Positions 15,890 to 23,082 of a DNA stretch of 34,216 nt are shown here, piece by piece. The position numbers and the translations under genes were made by a program. Source of the stretch: Acholeplasmataceae bacterium UBA5769 (GTDB lineage: Bacteria > Bacillota_I > Bacilli_A > Acholeplasmatales > Acholeplasmataceae). The stretch's first letter is position 1, and each line of letters starts with the position of its first letter. The notes under the pieces are model-generated. The model was given only the letters and a program-made list of their open reading frames with translations, had not been told where the DNA came from and did no database searches. Location of the stretch: the NCBI GenBank assembly GCA_002418725.1, contig DIER01000025.1, forward strand, positions 1 through 34,216. Direction: 5' to 3'.

Positions 15890-15955
15890 AAGGGAATGAA
15901 TGTCTCCCTTAGTCGATGACTAAAACCGCGTAAATGCTAATGACTTCTACAACTT
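15890..15955 (+). ncRNA. Fluoride riboswitch (crcB motif) aptamer
   Basis: The order of elements matches the crcB-motif aptamer. P1 pairs GGGA (15892-15895) with TCCC (15905-15908) and encloses the loop ATGAATGTC. An optional hairpin TTAGTC/GACTAA (15909-15914 with 15918-15923) follows, then AACC, and P3 GCG/TGC (15928-15930 with 15935-15937). The conserved TAATGACTTCTAC tail (15938-15950) resembles the GCUAAUGACUCCUAC of the Bacillus cereus aptamer. The P1 loop GAATGTC can pair with GACTTC in the tail, with one bulged base, to make the pseudoknot. The tail is also the left arm of the terminator, so fluoride binding should block termination and turn on the antiporter. Confidence 0.87.
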
Positions 15956-15977
15956 TTTGTTGTAGAGTCTTTTTTTT
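15942..15977 (+). terminator. Expression-platform terminator of the fluoride riboswitch
   Basis: GACTTCTACAAC (15942-15953) pairs with GTTGTAGAGTC (15959-15969) with one bulged T and a T5 loop, followed by eight T residues (15970-15977). Its left arm includes the aptamer's pseudoknot strand, so aptamer and terminator exclude each other. Confidence 0.9.
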
Positions 15978-15988
15978 AGAGGTGTAAG

Positions 15989-17176
15989 ATGCTATTATCT
16001 ATTGCTTTAATCATTTTAATCAGTTTAATGCTTGCGAAATTCTTTCAACTCCTGAAATTGCCTTCGATTGTCGGCATGCTTATTGCAGGTGTTCTTTTAG
16101 GGCCTTATGTGTTCAATCTCATCGATGGGGCTATTTTAGATGTTTCAGGTGACTTAAGACAAATTGCACTAATTGTCATCTTAATCAGAGCAGGGCTTGC
16201 ATTAAAACTCGAAGATATGAAAAAAATGGGGTGGCCAGCGCTGTTCATGGCTTTTCTACCAGCGACCTTTGAAATCATTGGTGTGGTGTTACTAGCTTCC
16301 ATGCTTTTTAACTTATCACTCATCGAAGCAGCGCTTCTAGGAAGCATACTCGCAGCGGTATCACCTGCAGTGGTTGTACCACGTATGATCAAGTTGATGG
16401 AATCTGGTTATGGATATAAAAAGAGAATTCCCCATCTGGTTTTATCAGGAGCTTCCTTAGATGATATTTATGTCATTATTTTATTTTCAAGCTTTTTACA
16501 ATCCTTTGTCAGTGGTGAGTTCACGTTTGGTATGCTTTATCAAATCCCTTTATCGATTGTTTTAGGCATCGGACTTGGTTTACTTATTGGGATTTTATTG
16601 GTGCCATTTTTTAAAAAATGCCATATGCGCGATACCGTTAAGGTTTTATGTTTATTTGCCTTTGGCTTTTTACTCATTGTTTTGGAATCATCGGTAAAAG
16701 CGTATGTGCATATCAGTGGTTTACTCGCTGTGATGGTTTTGGGTGGTGTCATTCATCACATGTATCCTGTTTTAGCTAAACGACTCGTATCAAAATTTGA
16801 AAAAATATGGGTCATTGCTGAAATGATGCTCTTTGTTTTGGTTGGGGCAGCTGTTGATATTACCGTGATCCCATCCATTGGTTTTAAGGCTATACTTCTG
16901 ATCATGGGTGCCCTTGTTTTCCGCATGCTTGGTGTATGGGTATCACTTATAAAAACGCCTTTAAAGTTCAAAGAAAAGTTGTTTATAAGCATTGCTTATT
17001 TACCAAAAGCTACCGTTCAAGCTGCCATTGGGGCGATACCGCTCACACTTGGTTTAAGTTCAGGATACTTGATGTTGACAGTTGCAGTTTTAGCGATACT
17101 GATCACTGCACCCTTAGGTGCGATTGGCATCGATCTTACTTACAGGCACTTTCTTGACCAAGAAATGACAAAATAG
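15989..17176 (+). CDS. CPA-family cation/proton antiporter under fluoride control
   Basis: A 395-residue integral membrane protein with about 12 hydrophobic segments, of the monovalent cation:proton antiporter superfamily. The two central acidic residues typical of the ion site are D158 and D159 (SGASLDDIYVII); the preceding helix has SILAAVSPAVVVPRM, the partner unwound segment. FVLVGAAVDITVI and AYLPKATVQAAIG (with K340) match conserved CPA segments. No RCK or TrkA-C domain is fused. AGAGGTG precedes the ATG. Fluoride riboswitches are known to control some CPA antiporter genes besides crcB/Fluc and CLC-F, so this protein likely helps the cell survive fluoride, either by exporting it or by correcting the pH and cation changes it brings; which is not visible in the sequence. 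Confidence 0.88.
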   Translation: MLLSIALIILISLMLAKFFQLLKLPSIVGMLIAGVLLGPYVFNLIDGAILDVSGDLRQIALIVILIRAGLALKLEDMKKMGWPALFMAFLPATFEIIGVVLLASMLFNLSLIEAALLGSILAAVSPAVVVPRMIKLMESGYGYKKRIPHLVLSGASLDDIYVIILFSSFLQSFVSGEFTFGMLYQIPLSIVLGIGLGLLIGILLVPFFKKCHMRDTVKVLCLFAFGFLLIVLESSVKAYVHISGLLAVMVLGGVIHHMYPVLAKRLVSKFEKIWVIAEMMLFVLVGAAVDITVIPSIGFKAILLIMGALVFRMLGVWVSLIKTPLKFKEKLFISIAYLPKATVQAAIGAIPLTLGLSSGYLMLTVAVLAILITAPLGAIGIDLTYRHFLDQEMTK

Positions 17177-17240
17177 GTGTATAATGATGAACAAGAAGGC
17201 TAATTATTTTCGAAGAAATGATACCTTTTTGAGGAAACAA

Positions 17241-17249
17241 TGATAAAAT
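17241..17249 (+). promoter_or_regulatory. Candidate promoter of the Trk operon
   Basis: TG, one base, TAAAAT (17244-17249) makes an extended -10 about 40 bases before trkA. A second -10-like TATAAT lies at 17180-17185, with TTGACC 20 bases upstream, a long spacer. Either or both could be used. No ydaO (c-di-AMP) type leader was recognised. Confidence 0.45.
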
Positions 17250-17265
17250 AACAAAGGTGTTTCAT

Positions 17266-17292
17266 ATGAGATTAGACGAGGTGAATACATGA
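17266..17292 (+). CDS. Eight-codon leader ORF coupled to trkA
   Basis: ATG at 17266 encodes MRLDEVNT and stops at TGA 17290-17292, overlapping the trkA start as ATGA. It has its own ribosome site, AAAGGTG, 6 bases upstream, while the trkA ribosome site GAGGTG lies inside the mini-ORF. Translation of it would therefore help or compete with initiation at trkA. It may be chance; there is no direct evidence that it is translated. Confidence 0.3.
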   Translation: MRLDEVNT

Positions 17293-17705
17293 AACGTAAT
17301 AAATTCATCGTTATAGGATCTGGGCGCTTAGGTGCGAATATCGCGACAAAAATGTCAGAATTAGGTGAAGATGTGATCATCATCGATTCGACAGATGATT
17401 CATTTCGCAAACTCAAAGATTCTTTTTCTGGATACGAGATGGTCGGTGATGCCACTGACTTAGCTGTATTGGAAAATGCATACATTAAGCACGCAAAAAC
17501 GGTTGTCATCACAACAGATAGTGATAATACAAACATCTACTTGGCACACATTTGTTATTATGTCTATAACGTGCCCAAAATATTCGTCAGATTATCGGAT
17601 ACAGACAAAGGACGTCTTTTGGAAGGAACCTATATTAAGGCTATCTATCCATTTACACTTTCATTGGCTGAATTTATGGATCTATATGAGGAGGGTGACA
17701 TTTAA
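17289..17705 (+). CDS. TrkA-type potassium channel regulator, RCK N-domain only
   Basis: A 138-residue Rossmann (RCK_N) protein that should sit on the cytoplasmic face of TrkH and gate K+ uptake in response to a nucleotide. The binding loop GSGRLG (10-15) is intact, the acidic residue D33 ends strand 2 as expected for NAD(H) or ATP ribose contact, and GDATD is at 53-57. There is no RCK_C domain after it. It is followed by a second TrkA-like gene with a TAATG junction, so the two subunits are made together and probably form a mixed ring. KtrA-like and TrkA-like names are both possible. Confidence 0.85.
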   Translation: MKRNKFIVIGSGRLGANIATKMSELGEDVIIIDSTDDSFRKLKDSFSGYEMVGDATDLAVLENAYIKHAKTVVITTDSDNTNIYLAHICYYVYNVPKIFVRLSDTDKGRLLEGTYIKAIYPFTLSLAEFMDLYEEGDI

Positions 17706-18367
17706 TGAAAGTCGTCATTACAGGTGGCAAGCATGAAGCAGACTTTATCGTCAAAATGCTTAAAGAAGAACACCATCAACTCATAGTGATCAATAATGAT
17801 CGCGATTTTGCTGAATACATTAGCACCAATAACGATATTGCAGTTTTTCCTGGTGATCCAACCAAGGCATACACATTGTCAGATGCAGAATGTGAGAATG
17901 CAGATGTTCTTTTAGCGTTATCTGATAACGATACCGATAACTACATCGCATGTATTACAGCCAAGCGTTTGTTTCACATTAAACGTACGGTTGCCAAGGT
18001 TAGAAACCCGAAAAACGTAGAACTTTTTAAAAAACTTGGGATTGATTCTGTGATTTCATCTACGTATTTGATGGCACAAACCATTTTAAATGAATCATCC
18101 GTTGAAAACATCATTAAAACTTTATCCATTGAAGACGAAAAAATTGTCATGATTGAAATCGGTGTTGAAGAGGATTTTCATTTAGTTAATCAACGCATTA
18201 TGGATATTCAATTTCCCAGAAATATCAACATCAGCTGTATTTTCAGAGATCCTCATGTCATCATACCAAAAGGGGACACAAGGATAAAAAATGGGGATAA
18301 GTTAATCATCATTTCTACCCCAACGGAAAGAGAAGAAATCATCGAATTTATTCAGAAAAAGAGATAA
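17705..18367 (+). CDS. Second TrkA-like regulator, RCK_N plus RCK_C
   Basis: A 220-residue protein with an N-terminal Rossmann-like domain (1-130) and a C-terminal TrkA-C domain (about 140-220; PKGDTRIKNGDKLIIISTPTE is the typical ending). Its glycine loop is degenerate: TGGKHEA at 6-12 instead of GxGxxG, so dinucleotide binding is probably weak or lost. It complements the preceding gene, which has a good loop but no C-domain. The ATG overlaps the preceding TAA by one base. Together with the TrkH gene 2 bases downstream it forms a complete potassium uptake system. Confidence 0.85.
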   Translation: MKVVITGGKHEADFIVKMLKEEHHQLIVINNDRDFAEYISTNNDIAVFPGDPTKAYTLSDAECENADVLLALSDNDTDNYIACITAKRLFHIKRTVAKVRNPKNVELFKKLGIDSVISSTYLMAQTILNESSVENIIKTLSIEDEKIVMIEIGVEEDFHLVNQRIMDIQFPRNINISCIFRDPHVIIPKGDTRIKNGDKLIIISTPTEREEIIEFIQKKR

Positions 18368-18369
18368 AC

Positions 18370-19857
18370 ATGCACATGAAATCACTTAAGGGATACCCAC
18401 TCATACTTAGTTATTTGGGACTCTTTTCCATTTTGATCGGTATCATCATGATCATACCGTTATCGGTTGTGATTTTTTACCATGAAGAAATCAATCAAAT
18501 CAAGTACTTTTTACCACCTGCGTTGATCTTAATCCTTTTTGGCCTTCTATCAAAATTTTTATTTCGAAACTATGAGAAAGAAAGATTAGAAAGACATCAA
18601 GATGCTGTGCTCGTCGTCTTGTTATGGATGCTAGCGATTTTCGCATCAGCAGTACCCTTCTTATTAACAGGTCAATACAATTTAAGCCAAGCGGTATTTG
18701 AAACCTCATCGGGGTATTCCACCACAGGGTTAACGGTTGTTGATGTGAGTCAAGCTTCTAAAGTTTTTCTTTTTTACCGAAGTGTACTTCAATTTGTGGG
18801 TGGTGCAGGTTTAGTGCTTGTTTTAACAGCGACGATCTCTGATAAATTTGGGATGAGAATGTACAATGCTGAAGGCCACGGCGATAAATTGATGCCCAAT
18901 TTAATTCGTTCAGGACGCTATATTTTAATGATTTATCTTGGCATAGTAACCGTTGGTGCTATTTTATACATATCCTTTGGCATGCATCCTTTTGATGCCA
19001 TTAATCATTCGATTTGCGCGGTTGCAACCGGAGGGTTTTCAACGAAACCTGAAAGTATTGGGTATTACCAAAGCGTTCCTATTGAAATCATCACCATTGG
19101 ACTCATGTTTGCCGGTGGGACAAACTTTTTCGTTCACTTGCTGGTGATGACGGGTAAGTGGAAGAGTGCGTTAAAGCATATAGAAACGAAATCTTTTTAT
19201 ATCATCACGGCTATTGCTGTGACGATTTCAACCTTATCGCTCATTTCCTATTTTAATGGTTCCTTCTTTACGGCTTTACACATGGGAGCTTTTCACTTTA
19301 TTTCTGCGATGACTGGTACGGGTTATCAGATTATGCCATCATTTACCGGTCTTCCCGCTTTCTTTTTTGGACTATTAATTGTGGGTATGATTTTAGGAGC
19401 TGGTGTAGGTTCAACCTGTGGTGGTATTAAACAATATCGCGTAGGTTTAGGTATTAAATCGTTATATTGGAGTTTTTCAGATAAAATCTCGCATAAGAAT
19501 GTTATTAAAAAGCATTTTATCAATAAACTTGGTCACAAAATGATTGTCGATAATGAAGACATCTCAGAAAATTACTCCTTCATTTTGTTGTATTTGGTCT
19601 TTTTGATGGTAGGAACGATGATTTTCAGTTTAGTAAGCCAAGCGTCTATGCAACATGCCTTATTTGAGTTTGCATCCGTTTTAGGAACCGTTGGTTTATC
19701 TGTGGGTATCACAGGATATGATGCACATCCCATTATTTTATGGACATCTTCAGCAGGGATGTTCTTAGGTAGATTAGAGTTTTATGTCTTCTTTATCGCT
19801 ATTGCAAAACTCTTTTTAGATACAAAACGAAAATTCAAACACTATCCCAAGCATTAA
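18370..19857 (+). CDS. TrkH/KtrB family potassium transporter
   Basis: Membrane channel subunit for K+ (possibly Na+-coupled) uptake. All four pore loops of the superfamily are visible: SGYSTTG (114-120), ATGGFST (219-225), TGTGY (315-319) and LGTVGLS (438-444), each with the central filter glycine. GAGVGSTCGGIKQYR, after the third loop, is the broken-helix gating region. The 495-residue length is closer to TrkH than to KtrB. Start ATG at 18370; an alternative ATG is two codons later. The ribosome site is weak, fitting translational coupling to the RCK gene. A terminator follows. Confidence 0.92.
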   Translation: MHMKSLKGYPLILSYLGLFSILIGIIMIIPLSVVIFYHEEINQIKYFLPPALILILFGLLSKFLFRNYEKERLERHQDAVLVVLLWMLAIFASAVPFLLTGQYNLSQAVFETSSGYSTTGLTVVDVSQASKVFLFYRSVLQFVGGAGLVLVLTATISDKFGMRMYNAEGHGDKLMPNLIRSGRYILMIYLGIVTVGAILYISFGMHPFDAINHSICAVATGGFSTKPESIGYYQSVPIEIITIGLMFAGGTNFFVHLLVMTGKWKSALKHIETKSFYIITAIAVTISTLSLISYFNGSFFTALHMGAFHFISAMTGTGYQIMPSFTGLPAFFFGLLIVGMILGAGVGSTCGGIKQYRVGLGIKSLYWSFSDKISHKNVIKKHFINKLGHKMIVDNEDISENYSFILLYLVFLMVGTMIFSLVSQASMQHALFEFASVLGTVGLSVGITGYDAHPIILWTSSAGMFLGRLEFYVFFIAIAKLFLDTKRKFKHYPKH

Positions 19858-19862
19858 ACCTT

Positions 19863-19893
19863 CATGCATTGCAGTTGCAGTGCATGTTTTTTT
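19863..19893 (+). terminator. Terminator of the Trk operon
   Basis: CATGCA (19863-19868) pairs with TGCATG (19881-19886), with further TGCA pairing inside, followed by seven T residues. Confidence 0.85.
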
Positions 19894-19933
19894 AATTTTC
19901 GTTTAATTCTCATGTTAAAATAAAGGAAGATGT

Positions 19934-19964
19934 GCAAGATATCCCTCTAGAATGCATGATATCC
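19934..19964 (+). repeat. Direct repeat GCA(A/T)GATATCC, candidate LytTR operator
   Basis: GCAAGATATCC at 19934-19944 and GCATGATATCC at 19954-19964 differ at one base and are set 20 bp apart, two helical turns, so both face the same side of the DNA. The second copy ends 8 bp before the -35 box of the promoter of a LytTR regulator gene. LytTR proteins bind paired direct repeats of similar pitch upstream of the promoters they activate, so autoregulation is the obvious reading, as inference. Confidence 0.6.
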
Positions 19965-19972
19965 TTGGAGCC

Positions 19973-20001
19973 TTGGCATATGATCATGGTCATACTATAC
20001 T
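19973..20001 (+). promoter_or_regulatory. Promoter of the LytTR-propeller operon
   Basis: TTGGCA (19973-19978), 17-base spacer, TATACT (19996-20001). Transcription should start near 20008, just before the ribosome site TAGGAGGA. An extended TAAAAT -10 at 19916-19921 is a weaker alternative. Confidence 0.75.
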
Positions 20002-20021
20002 AAAGATAGGAGGAACTCCTG

Positions 20022-20546
20022 ATGACAAAAATCATTTGGAATCGTGAGGACTTTGAGCGAATTAAAGATGAGATTACATCTCAATTCAATCTGTCTGTCA
20101 CAACCGATCCAAATGAAGTACCCGAGCATAAGATAGGTTTAATGTTGAACGACGAGAATGTGGAAAGTTTGAAAGCGTTGGTTGAAGCTTTAATGCTTAA
20201 ATCGTATCAATTACTTTTCCCAACACCTGAAGGTTACATTCAAGTTCAAACCAGACAAATCACCTATCTAGAGGCGTTTGGTGATGATATTTACATGCAC
20301 TTAGATCAAGGTGCAAGTGAACTCATCAGACAACCCTTATATCAGCTCGAGCAGATGTTAAAGCCTTATCATTTTATTCGCATTGGTAAATCTTTTATCG
20401 TCAACATGACGAAGATTAGATATATCAGAACGTCGTTTAATGCGAAACTTGATTTAGAGCTTATCTGTGGTACTCACCTTGAGGTATCACGTTCCTTCGT
20501 CAAAGATTTCAAGGCTGCCTTAGGCATTCTTAAAAAGGAGGATTAG
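20022..20546 (+). CDS. LytTR-domain transcriptional regulator without receiver domain
   Basis: The C-terminal part (about 72-168) is a LytTR DNA-binding domain: YIQVQTRQITYLEAFGDD opens it and FIRIGKSFIVNMTKIRYI and LEVSRSFVKDFKAALG are its hallmarks. The first 70 residues are not a response-regulator receiver; no phospho-acceptor Asp pattern is seen, so this is not a two-component regulator. Such stand-alone LytTR proteins are often encoded just before a membrane protein that inhibits them (HdrRM and BrsRM of Streptococcus mutans are known examples). Here the next gene, 3 bases downstream, encodes a membrane-anchored beta-propeller. An 11-bp direct repeat upstream may be its binding site. 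Confidence 0.85.
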   Translation: MTKIIWNREDFERIKDEITSQFNLSVTTDPNEVPEHKIGLMLNDENVESLKALVEALMLKSYQLLFPTPEGYIQVQTRQITYLEAFGDDIYMHLDQGASELIRQPLYQLEQMLKPYHFIRIGKSFIVNMTKIRYIRTSFNAKLDLELICGTHLEVSRSFVKDFKAALGILKKED

Positions 20547-20549
20547 TCT

Positions 20550-22595
20550 ATGACCTTTATGGGATGGATCGTACTTGCTTTATGTGGACTCGCAACACTT
20601 TATTTTACTTATCGTTTAATCTCAGATGTGATGTTGAATCGAAGATTGAAAATCTATCAAAAACAAGTTGGAGAAGTTGTCTTTAGACCAAAGGTGATGT
20701 TTTGGGTAAAGCGATCTTATGGTGCACTCATCTCCAGTATGTTTGTGCTGGCGACAATTTTTTCACAAGCCTTTGTCATCCCACCCATGTTGGGAGACCG
20801 TGTTTTAGTGAATGCCAAAGCATTAACCGGTGAAGCACAATTAAGATCACTCATGAGTGGTTCTTATGGGGGAATTTGGCGCGATGTCATCAATACGGAT
20901 GCGGCTTTTGAAAATATGGTTCCTGGTCAACCAGAAGGTGCTGCTGGTGATATAGCAGAACGTGATTTTATCGGTACCAACAACCAAGTCGAAGGTGTCG
21001 AAGAAGCAGATTTAATTAAAACAGATGGCAACATGATTTACTATGCATCACGTTATCAAAATCAGGTAAGAATCTTTACGATTGGACAACATGGTGTTGC
21101 AACACTTGATCATACCCTTGACTTAGGTGATGTTTATACGGACTCTATATTTTTAACAGATGATTATTTAATTGTCATTGGTTATAATTATACCTACATG
21201 CCATTTGTATACGATATGGCAGTGGATGTCGTGGGTTGGCGTTATGTATCCTACACAGGGTCAGTCGTTGTTTATGATCGTGAAACCTTAGAGGTATCTT
21301 ATAAACTTGAAACCGATGCTAACTTTTATCAATACCGCTTGATTGACCAATCTTTATACTTGATTTCCAATGCTTACCTACAAGATGACGATCCAAGACC
21401 TTCTTTTGCTGAAACTAATGCATCAGGTCAAACGAAAACATCTTACCTTGAATATAGTAGTATCTATTATTTTGATAATGTTCCAGCTTATGGCATGACT
21501 GTTTTTACAGGCATTTCTCTCGATGATTTCAGTGTGAATAGTCAAGCGTTCTTAGGTTATGTGAATTTAATTTATGCGGATGAGGATAATCTTTACACGA
21601 CATTTAATTACTACGATTCATCAAACTTTATCGATAGCATTGTAGGTTATACGACAAAGACACAAATTCTTAAATTTAAGATGCATACGGATGAAGCTAC
21701 ACTGGAATATATTGGACATGGTATCGTCTACGGACATATCAGTGATCAATATTGGATGGATGAATATAATGGTTATTTAAGAGTGGTCACAACCGATTGG
21801 AATCCCATTAAAAACCGTTTATATGTCTTAAAAGAAAGTGATACAACCGATGAACTTCAGGTTGTAGGCTCGATCATAGAGGGTTTAGGTAAACCCAATG
21901 AACGCGTCTTCTCTGTTGACTTTCAAGGAACGACAGGTTATGTCGTTACATTCGAACAGATTGACCCTCGTTATATGATTGATTTATCAAATCCTGCAAA
22001 ACCAACCATCGTCAAAGCGATGGAACGCCCAGGATTTAGTACGTATTTACATATTTGGAATGAATCAGGAACGCAAGTCGTTGGCTTTGGTTTTACTGCA
22101 GATAGCAATGGTCGTGTGACCGGTATGGAAATTGTTGCTGCAGATGATACCCTTGGTATTGAAGATTCTTATCAGCTCTTAAACCAAAATCAAGAAGGCA
22201 CATGGTCATATTCATATTCAGAAGCATCTTACAATCCCAAAGCATTGATGATCTCACCTAAACATGGCATCATCGCCTTTCCAGTCATGTCTTGGAGTTA
22301 TACCTATCTTGGTAATTACAATTATCAATACACCTATAAGAGTCAATATCTTGTTTTCTACATTGATTTTACCAAAGAGAACCCTGAAGACATCATCTCG
22401 GAACCTATCGTGATTGATCATCCATCCTCTACGTATTACTTTGGTATCGATAGAGGTATCTATATCAGTGAAACGGGAGATCAGGGATTTGAAATGATCT
22501 ACACGTTCTCGAACTTAAGCATGATCAGCTATAACTTAAGAACCAAAGAAATTATGCAAACGATTACATTCGAACTTCCAGAATGGATGAAGTAA
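20550..22595 (+). CDS. Membrane-anchored beta-propeller domain protein
   Basis: 681 residues. Two hydrophobic segments lie near the N-terminus (about 4-24 and 57-78), separated by a basic stretch (RRLKIYQKQ... KVMFWVKR) that should face the cytoplasm, leaving a large extracellular part. That part begins with TNNQVEGVEEADLIKTDG (143-160), the hallmark of secreted beta-propeller domain proteins (PF09826), and is rich in Tyr and Asp with repeated strand-like segments. The ribosome site AAAAAGGAGG is strong and the gene follows the LytTR gene by 3 bases, so the two are co-expressed. The N-terminal membrane pair could hold or inhibit the LytTR protein while the propeller senses something outside. 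That role is inference; the biochemical function of the family is not established. Confidence 0.82.
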   Translation: MTFMGWIVLALCGLATLYFTYRLISDVMLNRRLKIYQKQVGEVVFRPKVMFWVKRSYGALISSMFVLATIFSQAFVIPPMLGDRVLVNAKALTGEAQLRSLMSGSYGGIWRDVINTDAAFENMVPGQPEGAAGDIAERDFIGTNNQVEGVEEADLIKTDGNMIYYASRYQNQVRIFTIGQHGVATLDHTLDLGDVYTDSIFLTDDYLIVIGYNYTYMPFVYDMAVDVVGWRYVSYTGSVVVYDRETLEVSYKLETDANFYQYRLIDQSLYLISNAYLQDDDPRPSFAETNASGQTKTSYLEYSSIYYFDNVPAYGMTVFTGISLDDFSVNSQAFLGYVNLIYADEDNLYTTFNYYDSSNFIDSIVGYTTKTQILKFKMHTDEATLEYIGHGIVYGHISDQYWMDEYNGYLRVVTTDWNPIKNRLYVLKESDTTDELQVVGSIIEGLGKPNERVFSVDFQGTTGYVVTFEQIDPRYMIDLSNPAKPTIVKAMERPGFSTYLHIWNESGTQVVGFGFTADSNGRVTGMEIVAADDTLGIEDSYQLLNQNQEGTWSYSYSEASYNPKALMISPKHGIIAFPVMSWSYTYLGNYNYQYTYKSQYLVFYIDFTKENPEDIISEPIVIDHPSSTYYFGIDRGIYISETGDQGFEMIYTFSNLSMISYNLRTKEIMQTITFELPEWMK

Positions 22596-22602
22596 ACAAT
22601 GG

Positions 22603-22623
22603 AAGCCGGAAACGGCTTTTTTT
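22603..22623 (+). terminator. Terminator of the LytTR-propeller operon
   Basis: AAGCCG/CGGCTT stem (22603-22608 with 22613-22618) with a GAAA tetraloop, followed by T residues to 22623. Confidence 0.88.
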
Positions 22624-22624
22624 G

Positions 22625-22633
22625 TGCTATAAT
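22625..22633 (+). promoter_or_regulatory. Extended -10 promoter of the SRPBCC-CotH operon
   Basis: TG, C, TATAAT (22628-22633), placed immediately after the preceding terminator's T-run. Leader of about 14 bases with GAGGTG before the ATG at 22654. Confidence 0.72.
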
Positions 22634-22653
22634 GCCCATGTGAGGTGTGACTT

Positions 22654-23082
22654 ATGACTTATCGTGTAGAAATCATCATCGATGAAAAAAGAGATGTTGT
22701 GGCGGCTTTATACGTCAATCTTATGCGTATGTCTGAATGGGAATTGGGTCTAAAATCCATTGAACATAAAGAGGGTCGTCTGTTTGAAACAGGATCACGT
22801 GGTATCTTTCATTTTGAGTTCTCTGGTCAACACATGCCCATGAAAGTATATGTAGAGGAAAATCATTTGCCAGAACAAATCATTCAAATCTTTGAAGTGC
22901 CTGGTGCTTGGAATCGATGTGACAATCGTTTTGTGGCAGAAGGAGATCAAACCAGATGGATCATGGATGTCACGTTTAACTTTGATAAACCCATCAACAT
23001 ATCTGAAGATCGATTTATTGAAAAAACAACAACGAGTATGAACGTTTTTAAATCATTTGTAGAAAAGGAAAAAACCGTATGA
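22654..23082 (+). CDS. SRPBCC (START-like) domain protein
   Basis: A 142-residue protein with the layout of polyketide-cyclase/START-like proteins: an N-terminal strand (YRVEIIIDEKRD), two short helices (LYVNLMRMSEWELG), then a series of beta strands (FHFEFSGQHMPMKVYVEE, IIQIFEVPGAWNRCDNRFV, TRWIMDVTFNF) and a long C-terminal helix. Such folds bind hydrophobic ligands or act as chaperones or cyclases. No signal peptide. Its stop overlaps the CotH-like lipoprotein start by ATGA, so the two are translated together. Ligand unknown. Confidence 0.75.
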   Translation: MTYRVEIIIDEKRDVVAALYVNLMRMSEWELGLKSIEHKEGRLFETGSRGIFHFEFSGQHMPMKVYVEENHLPEQIIQIFEVPGAWNRCDNRFVAEGDQTRWIMDVTFNFDKPINISEDRFIEKTTTSMNVFKSFVEKEKTV

